DNA of 64,000 nucleotides from Gammaproteobacteria bacterium (GTDB lineage: Bacteria > Pseudomonadota > Gammaproteobacteria > JAJPIJ01). The first letter of the stretch is position 1. The number at the start of each line of letters is the position of its first letter. The notes below the pieces were generated by a model, which did not search any database, was not told the DNA's origin, and saw nothing but the letters and a program-made list of their open reading frames with translations. Made by a program: the position numbers and the translations under genes. Where the stretch lies: assembly GCA_035501935.1 (NCBI GenBank), contig DATJVC010000015.1, positions 1 to 64,000 of the forward strand. Reading direction: 5' to 3'. This document shows positions 18,833 to 27,368 of the stretch, in pieces.

Positions 18833-20889
18833 CGGCGCCGCTGCTCGAAGTCGAGGGACTACGGGTGCATCTGGGCGATCCTGCGCAGCCGGTGCGCGCG
18901 GTCGAGGGGGTCGATTTCACGCTGCAACGGGGCGAGATCTTCGTCCTGCTCGGCGAATCCGGCTGCGGCAAGTCCATGACGGCGTTCTCGCTCCTTCGCC
19001 TGCTGCCGCCCTCCGGGCGCTTCGTCGCCGGCAGCGTTCGTCTGGGCGGGCGGGACCTGCTGCAGTTGCCGGAGCGCGCCATGCGCGCGGTGCGAGGTCG
19101 GCGCATTGCCATGATATTCCAGGAGCCGCAGACGGCGCTCAATCCGGTGATGACCGTCGGTGCGCAGATCGACGAGGTGCTGCATTGCCACCGGCAGTTG
19201 CGCGGTGCCTTGGCGCGGCGGCGGGCGGTGGAATTGCTGGCCGAGGTCGGCATCCCCGATCCGGAGCGGCGCTACGGTGAGTATCCGCATCAACTTTCCG
19301 GCGGCATGAAGCAGCGGGTGCTGATCGCCATGGCCCTGGCCGGTGAACCGGATCTGCTGATTGCTGACGAGCCGACCACCGCGCTGGACGTCACCATCCA
19401 GGCGCAGGTGCTGGAAGTATTGCGGCGTCTGAAACAGAAAACCGGCATGACCATCCTGCTCATCACGCATGACCTGGGCGTGGTCGCGGAGATGGCGGAT
19501 CGCGTGGCGGTCATGTACGCCGGCCATATCGTCGAGCAGGCGGAACGCGCCACCTTTTTCCGCAGCCCGGCGCATCCCTACACCCGCCGGTTGTTCGATT
19601 CGGTGCCCACCATCGACAAGCGCGCCGGACGTCTGGCGGTCATTGCCGGCACCGTGCCGCCGCTGACGCAGGTGTTCACCGGCTGCCGCTTTGAGTCGCG
19701 TTGTGAACTGCGCCTTGATGTTTGCGCGCGGGTGCAGCCGCAATGGTGGGCGGGGCAGGGTACGCAACGGGTGCGTTGCCACCTGTTCGATCCGGAAACC
19801 GCCGTGGGCAAGCCCGGCATTCAGGCGGCCCCGCCGCCGCCTGCCGCTGCGCCAGCGATCCCGCCGTCCTCCGCTCAGACGCCGCTGCTGTCGGTGCATG
19901 ATCTGAAAATTCATTTCCCCATACACAGCGGCTTGTTCCGCCGCACGGTGGGCCATGTGTATGCCGTCGACGGCGTATCGCTCGACATCGCAAAGGGCAG
20001 TACGCTGGCACTGGTGGGGGAATCCGGCTGCGGCAAGACCACGGCGGGCAAGGCCATCGTCCAGTTGCTGCCGTTGACGGCGGGCCGGGTACGTTTTCAG
20101 GGACAGGAGCTGACGCAAATCGATGCCCGCCGATTGCGGCGCCTGCGCGCCGACATCCAGTTCATCTTCCAGGATCCCTATGCCGCCATGAACCCGCGCA
20201 TGATGGTCGGCGACATCGTGGCCGAGGGCATGGTGGCGCAGGGCATCGGCGCGAACCGGCGGGAGCGCATGCAGCGGGTGGATGAATTGCTGCAACAGGT
20301 GGGATTGCCGCCCGAGATCAAGTCCCGGTATCCGCACGAGTTCTCCGGCGGCCAGCGCCAGCGCATCTGCATCGCCCGCGCGCTGGCGGTGAATCCCAAG
20401 CTCATCATCTGCGATGAGCCCACCAGCGCGCTGGACGTCTCCGTGCAGGCGCAGATCCTGAATCTCTTGAAGGACCTCCAGGACCGCCACGGCCTGAGCT
20501 ATCTCTTCATCACCCACAATCTGGCGGTGGTGGAGTATCTGGCCCATCACGTGGCGGTGATGTATCTGGGGCGCATCGTCGAGCACGGCACGGTGGAGGA
20601 CGTGCTCAAACGCCCGCAGCATCCTTACACCCGCGCGCTGCTTTCTGCTGTGCCGCAGATCGACGCGCGCACGAAACGTGAGGTCATCCGTCTGGCCGGT
20701 GAGTTGCCCTCGCCATCCTCGCCGCCGCGCGGCTGTCACTTCCATCCGCGTTGTCCGCAGGTGATGCCGCAATGCCGCGCGGCCTATCCGGCGAAGGTCG
20801 CCGTCAGCGACACGCATTCAGTGCGTTGCCTGCTGTACGGGCCTGGGCAACCCCAGGTGGAGCATCATGACGCGCCGCCGCCGAAGTAA
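18829..20889 (+). CDS. Peptide-type ABC transporter ATPase, two nucleotide-binding domains fused (DppD-DppF type)
   Basis: 686 residues from ATG 18829. Domain 1 (about 1-265) has Walker A GESGCGKS, signature LSGGMKQR and Walker [10 protein letters not shown]. Domain 2 (about 355-640) has [16 protein letters not shown] and IICDEPTS. Each is followed by an oligopeptide-transporter C-terminal motif with clustered cysteines ([30 protein letters not shown]). Separate DppD and DppF are fused through an Ala/Pro linker (about 327-350), as in YejF. It drives import through the two permeases and ends the four-gene operon. Confidence 0.93.
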   Translation: MTAPLLEVEGLRVHLGDPAQPVRAVEGVDFTLQRGEIFVLLGESGCGKSMTAFSLLRLLPPSGRFVAGSVRLGGRDLLQLPERAMRAVRGRRIAMIFQEPQTALNPVMTVGAQIDEVLHCHRQLRGALARRRAVELLAEVGIPDPERRYGEYPHQLSGGMKQRVLIAMALAGEPDLLIADEPTTALDVTIQAQVLEVLRRLKQKTGMTILLITHDLGVVAEMADRVAVMYAGHIVEQAERATFFRSPAHPYTRRLFDSVPTIDKRAGRLAVIAGTVPPLTQVFTGCRFESRCELRLDVCARVQPQWWAGQGTQRVRCHLFDPETAVGKPGIQAAPPPPAAAPAIPPSSAQTPLLSVHDLKIHFPIHSGLFRRTVGHVYAVDGVSLDIAKGSTLALVGESGCGKTTAGKAIVQLLPLTAGRVRFQGQELTQIDARRLRRLRADIQFIFQDPYAAMNPRMMVGDIVAEGMVAQGIGANRRERMQRVDELLQQVGLPPEIKSRYPHEFSGGQRQRICIARALAVNPKLIICDEPTSALDVSVQAQILNLLKDLQDRHGLSYLFITHNLAVVEYLAHHVAVMYLGRIVEHGTVEDVLKRPQHPYTRALLSAVPQIDARTKREVIRLAGELPSPSSPPRGCHFHPRCPQVMPQCRAAYPAKVAVSDTHSVRCLLYGPGQPQVEHHDAPPPK

Positions 20890-21253
20890 GGCCGCGTCGC
20901 GGCGGGCCCGGCCCACCCTGCGGGTGCTGCTTGGCGCGGTCATTGCCATCGGCCCAGGCAAGGCCGATCTGCTGGAGGCCATCGCCGCGACCGGCTCCAT
21001 CTCCGCGGCCGCCAAGCGCATGGGCATGAGCTATCGCCGCGCCTGGATGCTGGTGGACACCATGAACCGCTGTTTCAGCGCACCGTTGGTGGCGGCGGCC
21101 ACCGGCGGGCGGCGCGGCGGCGGTGCGCAGGTCACGCCAGAAGGATTGGACGTCCTGCGTCGCTACCGGGCCATGGAAACGCGGGCGATGGTGGCCATCC
21201 GACCGGATTTGTCGCGATTCATCGGACTGCTGCGGCCCCGTCCCGGACGTTGA
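20867..21253 (+). CDS. Short ModE-like winged-helix transcriptional regulator
   Basis: 128 residues; the start overlaps the ABC ATPase by 23 bases. After a basic N-terminus, LLEAIAATGSISAAAKRMGMSYRRAWMLVDTMN is the ModE/LysR-type helix-turn-helix, with the following wing GGRRGGGAQVTPEG. It ends after the DNA-binding domain and lacks the molybdate-binding (molbindin) repeats of E. coli ModE. The perfect ModE palindrome 41 bases downstream and the modABC operon point to control of molybdate uptake. How it senses molybdate without the second domain is not visible; the stand-alone domain form is known in other bacteria. Confidence 0.85.
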   Translation: MTRRRRSKAASRRARPTLRVLLGAVIAIGPGKADLLEAIAATGSISAAAKRMGMSYRRAWMLVDTMNRCFSAPLVAAATGGRRGGGAQVTPEGLDVLRRYRAMETRAMVAIRPDLSRFIGLLRPRPGR

Positions 21254-21293
21254 CATCACAGGCCCGCATCATACGGGTTGCCGCGGCGGCTTA

Positions 21294-21317
21294 CGTTATA
21301 TACCATTATATATAACG
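21294..21317. promoter_or_regulatory. ModE operator upstream of modA
   Basis: CGTTATATA (21294-21302), six bases, TATATAACG (21309-21317): a perfect 9-bp inverted repeat with the spacing of the ModE box. It ends 23 bases before modA, where a bound regulator would cover the promoter and repress at high molybdate. Confidence 0.85.
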
Positions 21318-21340
21318 ATACGCCTCAAGGAGCAGATGAA

Positions 21341-22096
21341 ATGAAATGGATGAAAGTGGCAATACTGGGTCTGTTGTTCACGCTGGGGCAGGCAGTCCAC
21401 GCGGATACGCTGGTGTTCGCGGCCGCGAGCCTGACCAACGTGCTGGACGACATCATGAAGGCCTTCCGGGCGGAAACCGGGAAGAGGGTGGCGGCGTCCT
21501 ATGCCGCCAGTTCGGTGCTGGCGAAACAGATCGAGGCCGGCTCGCCTGCGCAAATCTTCATCTCCGCGGATCAGGACTGGATGGACTATCTCAAGAAACG
21601 GGACCTCATCAGCGGCGAACCCCAGCTTCTGGCCCGCAATCAACTGGTGATGATCGCGCCGGCGGACAGCACTCTTCAGGTCAATGTCGGCAAGGGAATG
21701 CAGCTTGAAGCACTGCTGGGAAAGGAGCGGCTGGCGCTCGCCGACCCGACCGGCGTTCCCGCCGGAAAATATGCCCGCGCCGCGCTGGAGTACTACGGCG
21801 AATGGTCCTCGCTGGCGGACAAAATCATACCGCTCGATAATGTCCGTACCGCATTGATAGTGGTTGAGACGAAGGAGGCGCCGCTGGGCATTGTATACGC
21901 CACGGATGCGAAGGTGAGCACGCGAGTCAAGGTCATCGGTGTATTCCCCGGGGAAAGCCATCCGCCCATTGTCTACCCGGCGGCACTGGTGGGAAGACAA
22001 AATGCCGGTGCGGAGGCCGCTGCGTTTTTTGCCTATCTGCGATCGACAAAGGCGCGGGACCTGCTTGAGAAATATGGCTTTGACGTTGCGCAATGA
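21341..22096 (+). CDS. modA: Molybdate ABC transporter substrate-binding protein
   Basis: 251 residues from ATG 21341. A signal peptide ends at QAVHA. The mature start DTLVFAAASLTNVLDDI is the ModA hallmark, its Ser residues contributing to oxyanion binding. The segments SSVLAKQIEAGSPAQIFISADQDWMDYL and LALADPTGVPAGKYAR are also typical. It captures molybdate (or tungstate) in the periplasm. ATGA overlaps modB. Molybdenum supply matters here because the molybdoenzyme NasA is encoded in this window. Confidence 0.95.
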   Translation: MKWMKVAILGLLFTLGQAVHADTLVFAAASLTNVLDDIMKAFRAETGKRVAASYAASSVLAKQIEAGSPAQIFISADQDWMDYLKKRDLISGEPQLLARNQLVMIAPADSTLQVNVGKGMQLEALLGKERLALADPTGVPAGKYARAALEYYGEWSSLADKIIPLDNVRTALIVVETKEAPLGIVYATDAKVSTRVKVIGVFPGESHPPIVYPAALVGRQNAGAEAAAFFAYLRSTKARDLLEKYGFDVAQ

Positions 22097-22779
22097 GCGG
22101 GGATGAACTCCAGGCGCTGAAACTCAGCCTGCAAGTCGCCGCCTGCAGCGTATTGTTCGGCCTGCCGCTCGCGCTGGCGATCGCCACGTTGCTGGCGCGC
22201 GGCCGCTTCCCCGGCAAGGCGCTGATCGATGCACTGGTGCATCTGCCATTGGTCGTGCCGCCGGTGGTGAGCGGTTATGTGCTGCTTTTATTGCTCGGCA
22301 GGCACGGGATGATGGGCGGCTGGCTCTATGACCATTTCGGCATCGCGCTGGCCTTCCGCTGGACCGGCGCGGTGATCGCGGCGCTGGTCATGAGTTTCCC
22401 CCTGATGGTGCGGCCGCTGCGGCTGTCGATCGAGACCATCGATCACCGCCTGGAAGAGGCGGCGCGAACACTGGGCGCTACTCGTGCATGGGTCTTCCTG
22501 TCCGTGACCCTGCCGCTTGCGCTGCCGGGGATGGTGGTGGGCGCGGTTCTCGGTTTCGCGCGCAGCCTGGGCGAATTCGGCGCCACCATCACCTTCGCCG
22601 GCAACATTCCCGGGGAAACGCGCACGCTGTCGAATGCCATCTACACCCTGATGCAGATGCCGGGCGGCGACGCCGCGGCGCTGCATCTGGTCGTTTTTTC
22701 CATCGCGTTGTCGATGCTGGCGCTATTACTCTCGGAATATTGTTCGCGGCGCGTGCAGGCGCGGGCGCGGGGACTATGA
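22093..22779 (+). CDS. modB: Molybdate ABC transporter permease
   Basis: 228 residues with about five membrane helices. The EAA loop is EEAARTLGATRAWVFLSVTLPLALPGMV, and the LGEFGATITFAGNIPGETRTL segment is characteristic of ModB. It overlaps modA (22093-22096) and modC (22776-22779) by four bases each. Confidence 0.95.
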   Translation: MSGDELQALKLSLQVAACSVLFGLPLALAIATLLARGRFPGKALIDALVHLPLVVPPVVSGYVLLLLLGRHGMMGGWLYDHFGIALAFRWTGAVIAALVMSFPLMVRPLRLSIETIDHRLEEAARTLGATRAWVFLSVTLPLALPGMVVGAVLGFARSLGEFGATITFAGNIPGETRTLSNAIYTLMQMPGGDAAALHLVVFSIALSMLALLLSEYCSRRVQARARGL

Positions 22780-23900
22780 CACTGCGCATCGACGTCGAGC
22801 GGCGGCTGGGCGCCTTCCAACTGCGGGTGGCGTTTGCGGCGGACGCGGGCATCACCGCGTTGTTTGGCCGCTCCGGCGCGGGCAAGACCTCCGTGGTCAA
22901 CATGATTGCCGGCCTGCTCAAGCCCGATCACGGCCGCATCGAGAGCAACGGGCGCGTGCTTTACGACAGCGCGGCCGGCGTCAATGTGCCGGTACACGAA
23001 CGGCGGGTGGCCTGTGTGTTCCAGGACGCGCGCCTGTTCCCGCATCTGTCGGTGCGTAATAACCTCCTCTACGGCTTTCGCCTGTGCCCGGCGCGCGGAC
23101 GGTACATCGAATTTAATCACGTGGTGGAACTGCTGGGCATTGCGCCATTGCTGTCGAGGCGGACGGGCACGCTGTCCGGCGGCGAACGGCAGCGGGTCGC
23201 CATCGGCCGCGCCCTCCTGGCGCAGCCGCGGCTGCTGCTGATGGACGAACCGCTGGCCTCGCTGGATACCGAGCGCAAGGTGGAAATACTGCCCTATATC
23301 GAACGGCTGCGCGATGAATTCAAACTGTCCATCGTGTACGTGAGCCACGCCCTGGAGGAGGTGGTGCGGCTGGCGGGCAATGTCGTGGTCATGCGCGACG
23401 GCGCAGTCACGGCGGTCGGACCGGTGGCGGAAACGCTGGAACGCGTCGATCTTTATCCAATCACCGGACGGCAGGAGGCCGGCGCGATACTGTCCGCCAC
23501 CGTGGCGTCACATGACGATGCCGACGCGTTGACCATGCTGCGCTTCAACGGTGGCGTGATCTTCGTGCCCCGCGTCGACCTGCCGGTCGGCGCTGCGCTG
23601 CGCGTGCGCATCCGCGCCCGCGATGTCGCCCTGGCGGTGCAGCAACCCGCCGGCATCAGCATCCGCAACATCCTTCGCGGGCGGGTGGCGGAAATCACCG
23701 AAAAAACGGGGGCCGATGTCGAGATCAAGCTGATGGTCGGCGCCACGGCGCTGGCGGCCCTCGTCACCCGTCCCGCCGTGCGCGATCTGGCGCTGGCGCC
23801 GGGCCGGGAAGTCTACGCCCTGGTGAAGAGCATCGCCATCGACGATGCCGGCATGGGAATGCTGGCGTTGGCCCGGCACGCGCCAAAATCGGCCCGTTAA
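22776..23900 (+). CDS. modC: Molybdate ABC transporter ATP-binding protein
   Basis: 374 residues from ATG 22776. Walker A FGRSGAGKTS, signature LSGGERQRVAIGRAL, Walker B LLLMDEPLASLD. The last 70 or so residues form a molybdate-binding (TOBE/MOP) domain (SIRNILRGRVAEITEKTGADVEIKLMVG). It energises ModB. It converges on the glutathione reductase gene, sharing the TTAA at its end. Confidence 0.95.
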   Translation: MTLRIDVERRLGAFQLRVAFAADAGITALFGRSGAGKTSVVNMIAGLLKPDHGRIESNGRVLYDSAAGVNVPVHERRVACVFQDARLFPHLSVRNNLLYGFRLCPARGRYIEFNHVVELLGIAPLLSRRTGTLSGGERQRVAIGRALLAQPRLLLMDEPLASLDTERKVEILPYIERLRDEFKLSIVYVSHALEEVVRLAGNVVVMRDGAVTAVGPVAETLERVDLYPITGRQEAGAILSATVASHDDADALTMLRFNGGVIFVPRVDLPVGAALRVRIRARDVALAVQQPAGISIRNILRGRVAEITEKTGADVEIKLMVGATALAALVTRPAVRDLALAPGREVYALVKSIAIDDAGMGMLALARHAPKSAR

Positions 23901-25240
23901 TTCGCTTCGCGCAAGGTGAAGAATTCCTCGGCGACGGTGGGATGAACGCCGATGGTCGCGTCGATTTGCGCCTTGGTGGCGCCAGACTTGATGGCGATGG
24001 CCAGCCCCTGGATCACTTCCGCGGCGCCGTCACCCACCATGTGCGCGCCGACCACGCGATCGCCCGTCGCCTCGACGATCAGTTTCACCAGCGTGCGTTG
24101 CTCGCTGCCGGTCAGGAGTTCGCGCGTGGGTTTGAATCGCGAACGGAACACCTTGATGTGTTTGTGGCGTTCGCGCGCGCGTTCCTCGTTCAGGCCCACG
24201 GCCGCGAGTTCCGGCGTGCTGAATACGGCCGTGGGAATGGCGTGATAGTCCATGCGCCCGTTGCCGGCGCCGAACAGATTACGGGCAAAAACCGCAGCCT
24301 CGGCGATCGCCACCGGCGTTAGCCGCACGCGATCGATCACGTCTCCCAGCGCGTGAATGGACGGCACGGAGGATCGAAAACCGTCGTCGACCTGCACGGC
24401 GCCGCTCGCAGTCAGTTCCACCCCGGCCCGGTCCAGTCCCAGGCCCGCGGTGTTGGGCAGGCGGCCGGTCGCATAGAGGATGAGATCCGCGGGCAGCTGC
24501 CTGCCGCCGGCGAGGAGGGCTGTTAATCCATGCGCATCGCGCTTGACGGCGGAGATGCGGGTGTTGAGTTGCAGTGTCAGTCCGCGCGCGCGCAGGGCCT
24601 CGGTTAAATGGCCGCGCGCCTCGACATCAAAGCCGCGCAGTATCGAGTCGCCGCGATGGACCAGCGTGGTCTCCGCGCCCAGCCCGTGGAAGATGCAGGC
24701 GAATTCCACGGCGATGTAGCCGCCGCCCACCACCAGTACGCGCCGCGGCAGGGTGGGGAGATGAAAGGCGTCATCGGAAGTGACGACGGATTCACGGCCG
24801 GGGAAATCCGGCACCGACGGCCGGCCACCGGTGGCGATCAGGATGTGCCGCGCCTGGAACGATTGCCCGTCCACCGCGACGGTATGCGCGTCGGCCAATC
24901 GCGCCCATCCGCGGATGATGTGCACGCCGGCCTCCGTCAACAGGCGATCGTACAGGCCGTTCAATCGATGGATGGCGGTGTCCTTGTTGTGGATCAACGT
25001 GGGCCAGCCGAAGGGAGGTGAAACATCACCCCACCCGTACGCAACGGCATCATGAAATTCCTGCCGGAAGCGCGAGGCGTAGACCAGCATCTTTTTGGGT
25101 ATGCAACCCGCGTTGACGCAGGTGCCACCGAGCGCACCTCCCTCCACCAGCGCGACGCGGGCGCCGAGAGCGGCGGCCACGCGCGCGGCGCGGACACCGC
25201 CGGAACCACCGCCGATGACGATTAAATCGAATTTACTCAT
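23897..25240 (-). CDS. gor: Glutathione-disulphide reductase
   Basis: 447 residues from ATG 25240 (MSKFDLIVIGGGSGG); an upstream in-frame ATG would only add a non-family leader. The FAD site GGGSGGVRAARVAA is followed by the redox pair in GGTCVNAGCIPKK. The NAD(P) site VVGGGYIAVEF and the dimer-interface active site HPTVAEEFF (catalytic His) match the Gor branch of class I pyridine nucleotide-disulphide oxidoreductases. It recycles GSSG to GSH in the cytosol. Trypanothione-reductase-like or other thiol substrates cannot be excluded. Confidence 0.88.
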   Translation of the reverse strand: MSKFDLIVIGGGSGGVRAARVAAALGARVALVEGGALGGTCVNAGCIPKKMLVYASRFRQEFHDAVAYGWGDVSPPFGWPTLIHNKDTAIHRLNGLYDRLLTEAGVHIIRGWARLADAHTVAVDGQSFQARHILIATGGRPSVPDFPGRESVVTSDDAFHLPTLPRRVLVVGGGYIAVEFACIFHGLGAETTLVHRGDSILRGFDVEARGHLTEALRARGLTLQLNTRISAVKRDAHGLTALLAGGRQLPADLILYATGRLPNTAGLGLDRAGVELTASGAVQVDDGFRSSVPSIHALGDVIDRVRLTPVAIAEAAVFARNLFGAGNGRMDYHAIPTAVFSTPELAAVGLNEERARERHKHIKVFRSRFKPTRELLTGSEQRTLVKLIVEATGDRVVGAHMVGDGAAEVIQGLAIAIKSGATKAQIDATIGVHPTVAEEFFTLREAN

Positions 25241-25311
25241 AACGGCGGGACGGGGATCACGGAGAATGGGTTTCCTCACCCCGCCGTGCGGGCGGGGTGC
25301 GCGCGGGCGGA

Positions 25312-26346
25312 TTACCCGGCGCGCAGCCGTTGCACGACGGCGCGGGTGAATTCGCGGGTGGAGGCCTGACCGCCGAGATCGCGGGTGCGCACGCCGTCCT
25401 TGCGCAGGACGCCATCGATGGCGGCGCGTAATTGTCGCGCGCGTTCGTGCTCATCGATGTGATCCAGCATCATGGCCGCCGCCAGCATGAGCGCGACGGG
25501 ATTGGCCACGCCCTTGCCGGCGATGTCGGGCGCCGAGCCGTGCACCGCCTCGAAGATGGCGGCGTCTCTGCCGATGTTGGCGCCCGGCGTCATTCCCAGG
25601 CCGCCGACCAGGCCGGCCATGAGATCGGAAAGGATGTCACCGAACATGTTGGTGGTGAGCAGTACGTCGAATTGTCCCGGATTCAGCACCAGTTGCATGG
25701 CGCAGGCGTCGACGATGCGGTCCTCGATCTCGATTTTGCCCTCGTACCGTTTGCCGACCTCGCGCACGGTTTCCAGGAACACGCCGGTCAACGCCTTCAG
25801 GATGTTGGCCTTGTGGACGATGGTGAGTTTGCGGCGCCTGTTCCTGACGGCGTAGTCAAAGGCAAATTCGGCGATGCGGCGGCAGCCGGCGCGCGTGTTG
25901 ACGCCGGCGCCGATGGCCACTGCGTGCGGGTCCCCGGCGATGGGGACATAGTGTTCGAAGCCGACATAGAATCCCTCGGTATTCTCGCGCACCAGCACCA
26001 GATCGATGCCCTCGTAGCGACCGCCGGGGAGCAAGGTGCGGGCCGGCCGGACGTTGGCATATAGATCGAAGGTCTGGCGCAGGGCGACGTTGGAGGATCG
26101 GTAGCCGCCGCCGACCGGCGTGGTCAGCGGCCCCTTGAGCGCCAGTTTGGTCCGCCGGATGCTGTCGAGGGCCGCTGCCGGCAGCGGATCGCCGTGCTGC
26201 TCCACGCCGGCCATGCCCGCCACCTGTGTTTCCCATTCGAAGGGCGCCTCAATGGCGTCCAGGATCTCCACCGTGGCCTCGACGATTTCGGGGCCGATGC
26301 CGTCGCCGGGAATGAGCGTAGCCGGATATTTGGAGGACTGTGCCAT
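25312..26346 (-). CDS. NAD-dependent isocitrate dehydrogenase (isocitrate/isopropylmalate dehydrogenase family)
   Basis: 344 residues. It has the beta-decarboxylating dehydrogenase layout: IPGDGIGPEI at the start, LALKGPLTTPVG, the substrate loop RSSNVALRQTFDLYANVRPAR, VRENTEGFYVG, the Lys/Asp metal-binding region, and NMFGDILSDLMAGLVGGLG. The NVALRQ and LYANVRP pattern resembles mitochondrial-type NAD-IDH more than LeuB. It oxidises isocitrate to 2-oxoglutarate in the TCA cycle. No leu genes are nearby, which argues against LeuB. It is divergent from the next gene, sharing a 129-base gap. Confidence 0.82.
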   Translation of the reverse strand: MAQSSKYPATLIPGDGIGPEIVEATVEILDAIEAPFEWETQVAGMAGVEQHGDPLPAAALDSIRRTKLALKGPLTTPVGGGYRSSNVALRQTFDLYANVRPARTLLPGGRYEGIDLVLVRENTEGFYVGFEHYVPIAGDPHAVAIGAGVNTRAGCRRIAEFAFDYAVRNRRRKLTIVHKANILKALTGVFLETVREVGKRYEGKIEIEDRIVDACAMQLVLNPGQFDVLLTTNMFGDILSDLMAGLVGGLGMTPGANIGRDAAIFEAVHGSAPDIAGKGVANPVALMLAAAMMLDHIDEHERARQLRAAIDGVLRKDGVRTRDLGGQASTREFTRAVVQRLRAG

Positions 26347-26475
26347 GAATGCAAAAGAATTTTTATTATCGGTGCATTATACGTTAGTTTTACCGGCCCA
26401 TGATCGCGACAAACCGGCACGGGGACGCGGAATTCTGATAAGTTACGCCATCATTTGAATATCACGGGGGATCGC

Positions 26476-27348
26476 ATGACCCAAAAGACCAAAACCACCC
26501 GCCAATTGCGGGAGTTGATGCACAAGCCCGGCATCATCCGCTCGCTGGGCGCCCATGACGTGCTGACGGCGGTGCTGATCGAGCAGGCCGGATTCGAGAC
26601 TGTGTTCATCGGCGGTTTCGGCACCAGCGCCAGTCTGTTTGGCCTGCCGGACCTGAATTTTCTCGGCATGCAGGAGATGGCCGATGCCGTGCGGCGCATG
26701 GCGCATCGCGTGTCGATCCCGGTGATCGCCGACGGCGACACCGGCCACGGCGATCTGCACAACGTTATGCGCTGCGTCGAGGAGTTCGAGGGCGCGGGCG
26801 CCGCCGGCATCATCCTCGAGGATCAAATCTTCCCCAAGCGTTGCGGCCATTTCGAGGGCAAGCAGGTCATCCCCGCGGAGGAGATGGTACGCAAGTTCAA
26901 GGCCGCCGTGCGCGCCCGCAACGACAAGGATTTCGTCTTCATCGCCCGCACCGACGCCCGCGAGCCGAACGGCCTTGAGGACGCCATCAACCGCATCAAT
27001 AGTTACTGCGACGCCGGCGCCGATGTCGCCTTCATTGAGGCGCCGCTGGCGATGGCCGAGCTGGAACTGATTTGCCGCAAGGTGTCGTATCCCAAGTTCG
27101 TCAACATGCTGGTGTTCGGCAAGACGCCGATTTTGAGCGTGAAGGAACTGGAGGAGATGGGTTTCAAGATGATGGTGGCGCCCATTGATTCCGTGTTGCT
27201 GACTGCCAAGGTCATGCGCGACATGGCGGAGGTCTTCGCGCGTGATGGCCACACTTTGGCGCTCACAAATCAGATGCTGCGTTTCGACGAGATCAAAAAG
27301 ATCCTTGGGGTCCAGCAATTCCTGTCGTTGCGCGATTCGCTCGGCTGA
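26476..27348 (+). CDS. Isocitrate lyase / PEP mutase family enzyme (2-methylisocitrate lyase-like or oxaloacetate decarboxylase-like)
   Basis: 290 residues from ATG 26476 behind GGGGGAT. A TIM-barrel of the ICL/PEPM superfamily: early SLGAHDVLTA, the Mg-binding ADGDTGHGD, the active-site loop FPKRCGHFEGK (KRCGH is the lyase signature), and ARTDAR. Members cleave C-C or P-C bonds of 2-methylisocitrate, oxaloacetate or phosphonopyruvates. The KRCGH cysteine favours a lyase. There are no prp or phosphonate genes nearby, so the exact substrate stays open; a divergent NAD-IDH is the only metabolic neighbour. Confidence 0.8.
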   Translation: MTQKTKTTRQLRELMHKPGIIRSLGAHDVLTAVLIEQAGFETVFIGGFGTSASLFGLPDLNFLGMQEMADAVRRMAHRVSIPVIADGDTGHGDLHNVMRCVEEFEGAGAAGIILEDQIFPKRCGHFEGKQVIPAEEMVRKFKAAVRARNDKDFVFIARTDAREPNGLEDAINRINSYCDAGADVAFIEAPLAMAELELICRKVSYPKFVNMLVFGKTPILSVKELEEMGFKMMVAPIDSVLLTAKVMRDMAEVFARDGHTLALTNQMLRFDEIKKILGVQQFLSLRDSLG

Positions 27349-27368
27349 TTCGCGATGCGTGTTGGCGC

